Assembly (NCBI GenBank): GCA_031400505.1
Contig: JANNPZ010000006.1
Coordinates: 62,001 to 126,000 of the forward strand
Length of the DNA: 64,000 bases
Source of the DNA: JAIYDJ01 sp031400505
Lineage (GTDB): Bacteria > Pseudomonadota > Alphaproteobacteria > Rhodobacterales > Rhodobacteraceae
Reading direction: 5' to 3'
The notes under the pieces were generated by a model. The model was not told the DNA's origin, made no database searches, and saw only the letters and a list, made by a program, of their open reading frames with translations. Positions 25,551 through 36,336 of the stretch are shown one piece after another (position 1 is the stretch's first letter; the number at the start of each line of letters is the position of its first letter). Position numbers and translations under genes: made by a program.

Positions 25551-27062
25551 ATGCTCGATCTGACCTACGCAGCCCCGAAGCCCCGCATCATCGCGGGCGC
25601 GCAGGGCGATTGGGAGGTGGTGATTGGCATGGAAATCCACGCGCAAGTCGCGAGCCGCGCCAAGCTGTTTTCCGGGGCATCGACGCTTGTCGGGTCGGAG
25701 CCGAATTCGAACGTCGCCTTCGTTGATGCAGCGATGCCGGGGATGCTGCCGGTGATCAACGAATTCTGCGTCGAACAGGCGGTGCGCACCGGCCTTGGCC
25801 TGCGGGCGCAGATCAACCTGACCTCGGCCTTTGATCGCAAGAACTATTTCTACCCCGACCTGCCGCAAGGCTATCAGATCAGCCAGCTTTATCACCCCAT
25901 CGTAGGCGAGGGCGAAGTTCTGGTCGAACTTTCGCCCGGTGTTGCCCGCCTTGTGCGGATCGAACGCATCCATCTGGAACAGGACGCGGGCAAGTCGATC
26001 CACGATATGGATCCTGCGATGAGCTTCGTCGATTTCAACCGCACCGGTGTGGCGTTGATGGAAATCGTCAGTCGCCCCGACCTGCGCGGGCCGGAAGAAG
26101 CGGCGGCCTATGTCGCCAAACTGCGCCAGATCCTGCGCTATCTCGGCACCTGTGACGGCAACATGCAGAACGGCAACCTGCGGGCAGATGTGAACGTTTC
26201 GGTCTGCCGTCCGGGGCAGTATGAGAAGTATCAGGCGACGCAGGATTTCGGCCATCTGGGAACCCGCTGCGAAATCAAGAACATGAACTCGATGAGGTTC
26301 ATCCAGTTGGCGATTGATGTCGAGGCGCGGCGTCAGATTGCCATTCTGGAGGATGGCGGCAAGGTCAATCAGGAAACCCGGCTTTACGACCCCGACCGCA
26401 ACGAAACCCGGTCGATGCGGTCCAAGGAAGAGGCGCATGACTATCGCTATTTCCCTGACCCCGACCTCTTGCCGCTGGAGATCGAGCAGGCTTGGGTCGA
26501 TGACATCGCGGCATCCATGCCCGAACTGCCCGACGCCAAGAAGGCCCGCTTCATGGGCGATTTCGGGCTGACGGATTACGACGCGAACGTGCTGACCGCC
26601 GATCTGGAAAGTGCCGCCTATTTCGAGGCGGTTGCCTTGGGGCGCGACGGCAAGATCGCCGCGAACTGGGTGATCAACGAGTTGTTCGGCCGGCTGAACA
26701 AGCAGGGTCTGGCGATCACGGACTCCCCGGTGACGGTGGCGCAGCTTGGCGGCGTACTCGACCTGATTGGCTCGGGCGAGATTTCGGGCAAGATGGCAAA
26801 GGACCTGTTCGAAATCCTCTGGACCGACGGCGGTGACCCTGCCAGCGTCGCGGCGGCGCAGGGGATGAAGCAAGTCACCGATACCGGCGCCATCGAGGCC
26901 GCCGTGGACGCAATCATCGCCGAAAATCCGGGGCAGGTCGAAAAGGCGCGGGCGAACCCGAAGCTCGCAGGATGGTTCGTCGGGCAAGTGATCAAGTCAA
27001 CGGGTGGCAAGGCCAACCCTGCCACCGTCAACGAAATGGTGACGCGCAAGCTGGGGTTGTGA
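25551..27062 (+). CDS. gatB: Aspartyl/glutamyl-tRNA(Asn/Gln) amidotransferase subunit B
   Basis: This 503-aa GatB is the kinase/transamidase subunit of GatCAB, which converts Glu-tRNA(Gln) to Gln-tRNA(Gln) in organisms lacking GlnRS. Signature segments are VVIGMEIHAQVASRAKLFSG near residue 23, FDRKNYFYPDLPQGYQISQ near 90 and the HLEQDAGKSIHDM block near 141, with the C-terminal YqeY-like tail. GGAGG lies upstream of ATG 25551. Two non-discriminating-type aminoacylation genes in the window (gltX, gluQ) agree with the alphaproteobacterial indirect route to Gln-tRNA. Confidence 0.97.
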   Translation: MLDLTYAAPKPRIIAGAQGDWEVVIGMEIHAQVASRAKLFSGASTLVGSEPNSNVAFVDAAMPGMLPVINEFCVEQAVRTGLGLRAQINLTSAFDRKNYFYPDLPQGYQISQLYHPIVGEGEVLVELSPGVARLVRIERIHLEQDAGKSIHDMDPAMSFVDFNRTGVALMEIVSRPDLRGPEEAAAYVAKLRQILRYLGTCDGNMQNGNLRADVNVSVCRPGQYEKYQATQDFGHLGTRCEIKNMNSMRFIQLAIDVEARRQIAILEDGGKVNQETRLYDPDRNETRSMRSKEEAHDYRYFPDPDLLPLEIEQAWVDDIAASMPELPDAKKARFMGDFGLTDYDANVLTADLESAAYFEAVALGRDGKIAANWVINELFGRLNKQGLAITDSPVTVAQLGGVLDLIGSGEISGKMAKDLFEILWTDGGDPASVAAAQGMKQVTDTGAIEAAVDAIIAENPGQVEKARANPKLAGWFVGQVIKSTGGKANPATVNEMVTRKLGL

Positions 27063-27874
27063 CTTGGAGGGCGGCCCATGAAGCTGCCCCTTGAAGACGA
27101 TATCGCTGGATAGGTCAGTGCGACGCAGCGCGGCCAGACGACCCAAAGCGCCGACACCCTGCAAGTCGCCCGACGGGTCCGGCAGAAACCGAACGGTTCG
27201 CTATAACATAGCCACCGGCAGGTGAAGCATTTGCAGCCTTGGCATCGAATTGCCGGGTCGCGGCCGTCAGGTGGGCCAGATCGACATTGGCGGTGAACGC
27301 GAACCGCAGACCCAAGTTGGGTTTGCGTTGGCATCGCGCTTCGGCACAGCAGAACACAGTTGGAGCCTTGTGCCCGATAGGACGTCCAACAAACTTCCGT
27401 CGTTTGGCACAAGTCGAGTTGGATTTGATCGTATTGTTGATGATATCAAGACTGCTCAGAGTTGCGCGAGGTCCTTTGGCTGCGATTCTAGCATCAATGG
27501 TACTTACAATAGCCACGCATGCGGAAACCATGGCCATGGAGGCCGCGCGTTCTATTGCTCATACGGCCACAATTCCATGAGTGTGTCTGCCGCGAGACCC
27601 ATTGCTAGATCAAGTATTCAGCATCAAGCAACCCACCCAAAATGCATCACGTTGCCTTAATTCTTGTATTCCTAAGATACCAGAAAACTCCGATGCCTTC
27701 TTATCTATGGACAATTACTGAAATTTCCGCATGTCTCTATCGAATTTAGAAACAACGGAATCAAAATGTACGGTGGGAAAGGTCGAAACCGCATAGAGTA
27801 AACGATCTCTGGTGGCTTTTCGATTTGGTCTCCACTGCGCACCGACGGATGCCTGAATGCCGGGGTTTAGACAC
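27063..27874. other. Gene-poor 0.8-kb stretch, AT-richer in its second half
   Basis: No frame here has a family I recognise, a good ribosome-binding site or the third-position GC bias of the neighbouring genes. Roughly 27400-27850 is visibly richer in A+T than the surroundings. A leftward frame (about 27115-27330) spells SPAGGYVIANRSVSAGP and similar text, which recalls short hypothetical proteins scattered in related genomes. It may be a remnant of a repeated or mobile sequence, but this is unproven. Confidence 0.4.
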
Positions 27875-27903
27875 AAAAGGCGGCCCGTATTGGGCCGCCT
27901 TTT
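27875..27903 (-). terminator. Rho-independent terminator, 12-bp perfect stem
   Basis: AAAAGGCGGCCC (27875-27886) pairs perfectly with GGGCCGCCTTTT (27892-27903) around the 5-nt loop GTATT. On the minus strand it follows the stop of the sorting-signal protein gene by about 31 nt and ends in TTTT. The symmetric A/T ends allow it to act on both strands. Confidence 0.85.
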
Positions 27904-27934
27904 GCTTGCAAGGTAGTCAGTGTTGCCGTTCGTA

Positions 27935-28561
27935 TCAGGCTTTGCGACGACGAAGTGCCGCCAAGCCACCCAAGGCACCGACCAGCATAAGGCCAGCAGC
28001 CGGAACCGGAACCGGAGCAGGGGCGATCGAGATGTTGTCGACAAGTCCGCCCAGGCTTTCGCTTTTGCCGGTTGCAGCAAAGTCGAGGTTCAATGCGCCG
28101 CCCGCGGTCGAAAAGGCGGCAGTCACCAGGGTCCAGCCATCGATTGGATTCAACGATGTAGCGATGCTTCCGATCGCATTCGCGATGGAGAAGGAGATGC
28201 CATCGGTGCCCGGGTTGCCAACGCGCGGCGCGTACCAGAACGACAGAAGGTAGTCCCCGGCTGACAGGTTGACCACCTGGCGCATTGCCGAGTTGTTATT
28301 GCTGTCCAACTCGACATAGCGATTGCCCTCTTGCGCATCGATTTGGCCGAGTGTCGGGTTGGTCTGAATCTCGATGCCCGAGCCAGAGATTGTGTTCCAG
28401 CCGATAACCGAGTTGAAGACGTTCCAGCCGCTGCCGTTCAAGGCAAGCGCGCCGTCTTCAAAGCTGCCGTTCGTCACGATGGTGGCGGCGGAAGCAGGTG
28501 CGGTCAGCAGCAAGCCGAGCGCAACAGCCGTCATAGTCATTTTCATTGTATATCCGATCAT
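27935..28561 (-). CDS. Secreted protein with VPLPA-type C-terminal sorting signal
   Basis: This is a 208-aa protein. A signal peptide ends near TAPASA-ATIV (about residue 26). The mature part (NGSFEDGALALNGSGW, LSFWYAPRVGNPGTDG, DNISI) is a beta-sandwich of the type seen in PEP-CTERM surface proteins. The C-terminus has VPVPAAGLMLVGALGGLAAL plus RRRKA: a motif, a hydrophobic helix and a basic tail, matching the VPLPA/PEP-CTERM architecture processed by an exosortase. The start at 28561 has a GGGGG run 5 nt upstream; MKMTM at 28546 is an alternative. No exosortase or glycan genes are nearby. Role probably at the cell surface or in the matrix. Confidence 0.88.
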   Translation of the reverse strand: MIGYTMKMTMTAVALGLLLTAPASAATIVTNGSFEDGALALNGSGWNVFNSVIGWNTISGSGIEIQTNPTLGQIDAQEGNRYVELDSNNNSAMRQVVNLSAGDYLLSFWYAPRVGNPGTDGISFSIANAIGSIATSLNPIDGWTLVTAAFSTAGGALNLDFAATGKSESLGGLVDNISIAPAPVPVPAAGLMLVGALGGLAALRRRKA

Positions 28562-28948
28562 GTTTGACCCCCGCAGCATTTGTAGCAAAACTTTGTTTAA
28601 CTGGCAGTAATCATCTGCTTGTTGGTTAAATTGCAGCTTTGGGTTGTGTGAAATGGATCATATTGTTTTGACGGTTGAATTAGTCCTGTTGCCAATGCGC
28701 AATTGGAGGAAATCACAAGTCAATTAACCACGTGCGGAAACCGTGAAGCACGAAGGCCCGGCCGAATCACGAGGGAATATGACGAGAAAGTGGCGTGCGG
28801 CTGTGCAGTTGCCTGAGCGATGCGATCGGTATGGTCGCGGCTCACACGGCATACGGCCACCTCGCGCCGAATAGGGCAACGAGCATTTTCGTCACTTGGC
28901 CTTCCGCGTGAAGTTTCATACTGTGCCCGGCAACGGCGGGAGGCGCGG
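28562..28948. other. Divergent intergenic region between sorting-signal and DUF4177 genes
   Basis: This 387-bp region must hold the promoters of two divergent genes. The first 150 bases are AT-rich with repeated GTTTAACTG- and GGTTAAATTG-like stretches. No operator palindrome or RNA gene could be defined with confidence. Confidence 0.35.
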
Positions 28949-29320
28949 ATGCAGAAGTTCGAATATAGGGTGATCCCGGCTCCGGTCCGGGGCGACAAGT
29001 CGCGCGGTGTCAAGGCAGCGCCGGATCGCTTTGCGTTGACGTTAACCATCTTGATGAACGAGTTGGGACAGGACGGGTGGGAATATCTGCGGGCCGATAC
29101 GCTGCCTTGTGAAGAGCGTGTCGGGCTGACCGGGTCGAAAACCACGTTTCAGAACATGCTGGTGTTCCGCCGGGTTGTGTTGGCGGAACCCGTGCATCCG
29201 GTGGTGCGCCTCGCAGCAATCGAGCAGGAACCGGCAGCCCCGCGCCTGTTGGCAGTCGAACCCCCGGCCGGAACAGCGCCAGCGCTTGGCCCCGCAAACG
29301 GCGGGCTTGCCGCCGAATGA
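28949..29320 (+). CDS. DUF4177 domain-containing protein
   Basis: This 123-aa protein has residues 1-72 matching the DUF4177 pattern: MQKFEYRVIPAP at the start, then LTILMNELGQDGWEYLRADT and FQNMLVFRR. These short proteins are widespread with unknown role. The C-terminal third is Ala/Pro-rich and low in complexity. GGGAGG precedes ATG 28949 by about 5 nt; the upstream open frame is rejected for this reason. Its stop abuts that of the convergent aminotransferase gene. Confidence 0.88.
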   Translation: MQKFEYRVIPAPVRGDKSRGVKAAPDRFALTLTILMNELGQDGWEYLRADTLPCEERVGLTGSKTTFQNMLVFRRVVLAEPVHPVVRLAAIEQEPAAPRLLAVEPPAGTAPALGPANGGLAAE

Positions 29321-30421
29321 TCACCCCGCCAGGCGAAGTGCGTTTGGCAAAGCGGCTGCAAAGGCTGACAGGGCAGTGGCATCGCCAAGGCTGACGCGGA
29401 TACACCGGTCATGCGGGGCCACAGACGGCATGCGCACGAAAATCCCGTCGCTGATCAGGCCTTCTAGCACCTGTCGTGCAAAGACCCCGTCACGCCCGCA
29501 ATCGATGGTCACAAAATTGGTCGCCGACGCAAGCGGGGTTAACCCATTGTCCCGCGCGGTCTGCGCAAATGCCAGCCGTGCCGCAACGACACGCTGTTGC
29601 ACGTCGTGCAACCAGTCCTGGTCCGCCAAAGCCGCCAGCGCCCCGGCTTGCGCCAGCCGGCCGACGCCAAAATGGTTGCGCAACTTGTCAAAGGCCTGAA
29701 CTAGCGGCGGAGCCGCCAGCGCATAGCCTACCCGCAGGCCCGCCAGCCCATAGCCCTTGGAAAATGTGCGCATCCGGATGACCCGCGGATCGTCCGGGGC
29801 AATCATCGGGGCGGTCCCTGGCGGCGCAAGGTCGATATAGGCCTCGTCAAGAACAAGAAGGCAATGGTCGGGAACGGCGTCGATCATTTCGGTGATCGTC
29901 GCAGCGGGGTGATGGCTGCCCATCGGGTTGTCGGGGTTGGACAGGTAGATCAGCTTTGCGCCGGTGCTGCGGGCTAATGCCAACAGCGCCTCGGGGTCTT
30001 CGTGATCGCCCTTGTAGGGCGCCTTGTGCAGAACTCCGCCCGAGCCTGCGACATGGAAGTTGAAGGTGGGATAGGCCCCATCGCTGGTCACGACTGCATC
30101 ACCGGGCGCGATCAGCAGCCGGACAAGCGTGCCAAGCAAGCCGTCGATCCCCTCGCCGATCACGACATGTGCGGGTTGGCAGGCGTGATGGGCGGCCAAA
30201 GCGGCCCGCAGGTCATGCACTTCAGGATCGCCGTACATCCAGACGTCGGACACGGCACGCGCAATCGCAGCGACTGCCATCGGCGAGGGACCAAAGAGGC
30301 TTTCATTGGCACCAAGCCGGGCGGCAAAGCGACGACCAAGACGGCGCTCCTGCGCTTCGGGACCCACAAACGGGACAGTCGAGGGCAGTTCCGCGGCAAG
30401 GGGCGTCAAGGATACGGTCAT
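29321..30421 (-). CDS. PLP-dependent aminotransferase, HisC-like
   Basis: This 366-aa fold-type I aminotransferase has LGANESLFGPSP near residue 36, YLSNPDNPMGSHH near 161, LVLDEAYIDLAPP near 188 and the PLP-lysine segment MRTFSKGYGLAGLRVGYA near 220. It resembles histidinol-phosphate or aromatic aminotransferases. The lack of other his genes beside it leaves the substrate open, and it may act on another amino acid. Start MTVSLTPL (30421) is used; a GTG six codons earlier is possible. It is convergent with DUF4177. Confidence 0.87.
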   Translation of the reverse strand: MTVSLTPLAAELPSTVPFVGPEAQERRLGRRFAARLGANESLFGPSPMAVAAIARAVSDVWMYGDPEVHDLRAALAAHHACQPAHVVIGEGIDGLLGTLVRLLIAPGDAVVTSDGAYPTFNFHVAGSGGVLHKAPYKGDHEDPEALLALARSTGAKLIYLSNPDNPMGSHHPAATITEMIDAVPDHCLLVLDEAYIDLAPPGTAPMIAPDDPRVIRMRTFSKGYGLAGLRVGYALAAPPLVQAFDKLRNHFGVGRLAQAGALAALADQDWLHDVQQRVVAARLAFAQTARDNGLTPLASATNFVTIDCGRDGVFARQVLEGLISDGIFVRMPSVAPHDRCIRVSLGDATALSAFAAALPNALRLAG

Positions 30422-30565
30422 GTCGCGATGTGGCAGCACGCAGGGCGGACTGGCAATAGAAATTCAGGCAAACCCGGCCGAATGCCTGCCCGCAGCGACG
30501 TGTTTTCGATCACGTTGCACATCCGCCGCAGACGCACAGCCGTCGTTGCCTGTGTCTTGGCACGC

Positions 30566-33697
<3,132 letters not shown>

Positions 33698-33763
33698 TGG
33701 CTGCGTCCTGCATCGGGTCAGCGGTGTGTATCGCGCAGGCGGCAGAAGGAAAAGCCCGTTCGG

Positions 33764-34582
33764 TCAGCCGATCCAGGGCAAAAAGGGCTGACCCGCAAAG
33801 GCCTGTGCCATGGTCAGACCGACCAGGCCCGCAAAGGCGGCCGAGGCGGTGATGACGACCCACCGCGCCGAAGCGGCAGCAAGGGCACTGCTGGCAATCA
33901 GGCCGACAACGGGGATCACATGCAACGCGTGGGTGGCAAAGAAATGCGCAACCCGCAGGTCGCCGACCTCGCGCGACCAGCCGAGGATCGGCAGCGCGGC
34001 GCCGGTTACCGGCGTGCCGATGTGGTGGCCGGGCATCGACGACATCGTGCCCGCCGCGATCAGCGTCAGAACGAAGGTAAGCACAAGGCCGAGTGCGACC
34101 GACAAGTGCAATGCCGGGGCAAGACCGGTGTTGGGGTTGCGCAAGATTGCCACGCCCATGACGGCGCTCGCCGAGGTCAGGATCACCGCGAACAGCCCCA
34201 TGAAACCATAGATCGTGCCCATCACCGGATCATCGACATTAAAGTGTGAGGCGATGCCGAAACTCGCCGCCCCGCCGACCCAACCGAGTTCGGCCAGGAT
34301 GCAGAAACACACGACGCCCGCATAGATGCGCCAGGGCCGCGAGGCCATCCCGGTGGGCAGAAAGCGGGCAAAGAACGCCAAGGTCAGGATGTAGACCCCC
34401 AAAGCCAGATGAAACTGCAGCGGTTTCTGCCAGATCGGGGCGCCCAGAAACAGGCGCGGGTCGATCAAGGCTGCGGCCAGCAGTGGAACGGCCGTCAGTG
34501 CGATGAACAGGGCTAGGCCGGTAAAGGCGGGCGCATCGGTCCACAGCCGGTTGGGGGCGCGGGTCAGGGAAATCGCGGTCAT
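33764..34582 (-). CDS. Polytopic membrane protein of unknown function
   Basis: This 272-aa protein has about seven hydrophobic helices (residues 18-40, 56-75, 85-105, 118-145, 157-180, 215-235, 240-260). Conserved-looking histidines occur in LQFHLALG, GHHIGTP and HFFATHALHVIP. I do not recognise the family. Its ATG overlaps the stop of the upstream ABA4-like gene by one base (TGATG), so the two are coupled. They share control with the divergent TetR gene by position. A membrane redox or transport role is possible but not shown. Confidence 0.8.
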   Translation of the reverse strand: MTAISLTRAPNRLWTDAPAFTGLALFIALTAVPLLAAALIDPRLFLGAPIWQKPLQFHLALGVYILTLAFFARFLPTGMASRPWRIYAGVVCFCILAELGWVGGAASFGIASHFNVDDPVMGTIYGFMGLFAVILTSASAVMGVAILRNPNTGLAPALHLSVALGLVLTFVLTLIAAGTMSSMPGHHIGTPVTGAALPILGWSREVGDLRVAHFFATHALHVIPVVGLIASSALAAASARWVVITASAAFAGLVGLTMAQAFAGQPFLPWIG

Positions 34583-35019
34583 CAGGATGCCTCGTGCTTT
34601 GGGGCGCGCAGGCGGAAGGCGGCGCGCATGGCGTAAAAGGTCAGGAACCCGGCCGGTCCGAACAGGAAGATCAGCACCAGATGCGGCAGGACCAGAAGGT
34701 GCGGGATACCTTCAGCGCGCGCGGTGCGGGTGGCCCAGGCCCCCACGAACAGATCGAAGGCAAGGTAGTGAACCCAACCGGCCAGCGCAATGTGCGGGTC
34801 GCGAAACAAGGCCATCACATCGGGCAAGCTGCCATAACCCCCCGTAGCCCCGGACCAATGGGCCAGGATCAGGGCGGAATAGGCCACCGACATCAACATC
34901 GGGATCACAAGATGCGCGACCATATCGGTGATGCGTGGGGCGAGGGGGGCAAAAACCAGCACGATCCAACCCAACATGGCGATCGGATTGGCGATCTGGA
35001 ACAGGGCATCAGGGGTCAT
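34582..35019 (-). CDS. ABA4-like (DUF4281) membrane protein
   Basis: This 145-aa protein has four predicted membrane helices (about residues 5-28, 35-55, 75-97, 110-130). It shows the family segments DPHIALAGWVHYLAFDLFVGAW and LVLPHLVLIFLFGPAGFL, which match the ABA4 family. Plant ABA4 is needed for neoxanthin formation; the bacterial role is unknown. Start at MTPDALFQ (35019), preceded by AGGAT; the longer upstream frame runs through the operator region and is rejected. It is divergent from a TetR regulator across a 100-nt gap. Confidence 0.85.
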   Translation of the reverse strand: MTPDALFQIANPIAMLGWIVLVFAPLAPRITDMVAHLVIPMLMSVAYSALILAHWSGATGGYGSLPDVMALFRDPHIALAGWVHYLAFDLFVGAWATRTARAEGIPHLLVLPHLVLIFLFGPAGFLTFYAMRAAFRLRAPKHEAS

Positions 35020-35039
35020 ACATGATCCTATCTTGTCGG

Positions 35040-35092
35040 TGTCAGGATAAGATAACGCGCATCTATCCACTGTCAAGATAATATTTTGACAG
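35040..35092. promoter_or_regulatory. Operator region between ABA4-like and TetR genes
   Basis: There is a perfect inverted repeat CTGTCAA (35070-35076) / TTGACAG (35086-35092) with a 9-nt AT-rich centre. A partial direct copy of its left half (TGTCAGGATAAGATA, 35040-35054, against TGTCAAGATAATATT) lies 30 nt to the left. The sites sit between the two divergent starts, the usual place for TetR autoregulation plus control of the neighbouring operon. TetR binding is inferred. Confidence 0.65.
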
Positions 35093-35119
35093 CGCCAAGA
35101 TGCAGCCTTATGCAAGGTC

Positions 35120-35695
35120 ATGACCGATAAACCCTATCACCATGGCGATCTTCGCCATGCCCTGCTGACCGCCGCCGAGGCCGAACTGGCCGCGCATGGC
35201 ATCGAGGCGTTCTCGCTGCGCCAGGTGGCCAAACGGGCAGGGGTCAGCCATGCCGCCCCGGCGCACCATTTTGGCGATGCCAACGGGCTGTTGACAGCAC
35301 TTGCCGCCGAAGGGTTTCGCCAGTTTCTGGCGTCGCAGGCGACCCGCGAGGCGCAGGCGGCCCCTGAACCCCGCGCGCAACTGATCGCCGCGGGCCTTGG
35401 CTATGTAGATTTCGCACTGTCCCGGCCGACGCTGTTCAAACTGCTGTTCGGCTCTGCCCGCCCCGACTACGCCGATCCTGACCTTTACCGCGAGGCCTTT
35501 GCGGCCTACCGCCATCTGGCCGATCAGGTTCACGCGGCGGGGGGGGGCAGTCAGGTTGATGTGGCGGCGGTCTGGGCCATCGCGCACGGGATGGCAGACT
35601 TGCTCGCAGCGGGACGGCTGCGAGAGATTGCGGCCCTGCCACCCGCCGCACGGGATGCAGCCATCGTCGACATCATTGGTCGCGCCTTGCCGTGA
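35120..35695 (+). CDS. TetR/AcrR-family transcriptional regulator
   Basis: This 191-aa regulator has an N-terminal HTH at residues 8-54 (LRHALLTAAEAELAAHGIEA, then LRQVAKRAGVSHAAPAHHFG), a standard TetR DNA-binding domain. The C-terminal ligand domain (WHG-like, YVDFALSRPTLFKLLFG) resembles the group regulating membrane or lipid genes. It probably controls the divergent ABA4-like/membrane pair through the repeats at 35040-35092. Convergent with the Lrp gene, with no gap. Confidence 0.93.
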   Translation: MTDKPYHHGDLRHALLTAAEAELAAHGIEAFSLRQVAKRAGVSHAAPAHHFGDANGLLTALAAEGFRQFLASQATREAQAAPEPRAQLIAAGLGYVDFALSRPTLFKLLFGSARPDYADPDLYREAFAAYRHLADQVHAAGGGSQVDVAAVWAIAHGMADLLAAGRLREIAALPPAARDAAIVDIIGRALP

Positions 35696-36127
35696 TCACA
35701 CCGCGCGGTCGATCCTGGTGGACAGGTGGATCAGGCTTTCCGACGATTTCACTCCGGTCAGCGCCCCGATCTGGTCCAGCACCTGATCGAGAACCTGGGT
35801 GTTGGGTGCCGCGATCTGCAACAGCAGATCAAAGCGCCCCGAGGTTGTGAACACCCGTTCGATTTCGGCGATGGACTTCAGCCGGGTCAGGATTGCGGCC
35901 TGCGCACGGGGTTCAATCGTCAGCAGCACGCTCGCCCTGATCCGCCCAACCTTGGCCTCTTCCCCCAGCTTCAACGTGTAGCCCGCGATGATGCCCGACG
36001 ACTCGAGCCGCTCCAGCCGGGCCTGCAAGGTGCTTCGGGCGATTTTCAGGCGGCGCGCCAGCGTCGCCACCGACATCCGCGCATCGGCCCCTAGCAGGCC
36101 CAGAATGGTTCGATCCAGTTCATCCAT
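35696..36127 (-). CDS. Lrp/AsnC-family transcriptional regulator
   Basis: This 143-aa protein has an N-terminal HTH (MDELDRTILGLLGADARMSV, then LARRLKIARSTLQARLERLE) and a RAM ligand-binding domain (about residues 68-140, FTTSGRFDLLLQI). Such regulators sense amino acids. It is divergent from the ornithine decarboxylase gene, so ornithine or a related amino acid is a reasonable ligand guess, not shown by sequence. Confidence 0.92.
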   Translation of the reverse strand: MDELDRTILGLLGADARMSVATLARRLKIARSTLQARLERLESSGIIAGYTLKLGEEAKVGRIRASVLLTIEPRAQAAILTRLKSIAEIERVFTTSGRFDLLLQIAAPNTQVLDQVLDQIGALTGVKSSESLIHLSTRIDRAV

Positions 36128-36245
36128 GCAACATGCCTCGTCTTTTCGTCATCATAACGCCCATTCGCTGCAAATATACTGTTTTGTTCGGTGAAGTTGT
36201 CACACATATACGCCATCCTGATTGCAGGAAAAGGGCGGCTCATAC

Positions 36246-36279
36246 GCACCTGGCCTGGTTGTAAAAACCACGCAGGTGC
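36246..36279 (+). ncRNA. Structured leader hairpin upstream of ornithine decarboxylase (speF-type candidate)
   Basis: Outer stem GCACCTG (36246-36252) pairs with CAGGTGC (36273-36279). An inner stem TGGTT (36256-36260) pairs with AACCA (36266-36270) around GTAAA, and a small internal loop separates them. The hairpin ends 57 nt before the decarboxylase ATG. A conserved RNA motif called speF is known upstream of alphaproteobacterial ornithine decarboxylase genes; whether this belongs to it must be tested with the Rfam model. A further weak stem can be drawn around GCAACGGG / GCTTGC. Confidence 0.5.
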
Positions 36280-36336
36280 CATCCGTCCGAGCAACGGGAA
36301 GGGGCTTGCGTCTTGTTGGCAGAAAGGATCACGCCG

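Noticed and set aside
24486..26987. An 833-codon open frame on the minus strand
   Set aside because: It is antisense to pepN and gatB, which are certain genes; the text is rich in Arg, Gly and His without domains.
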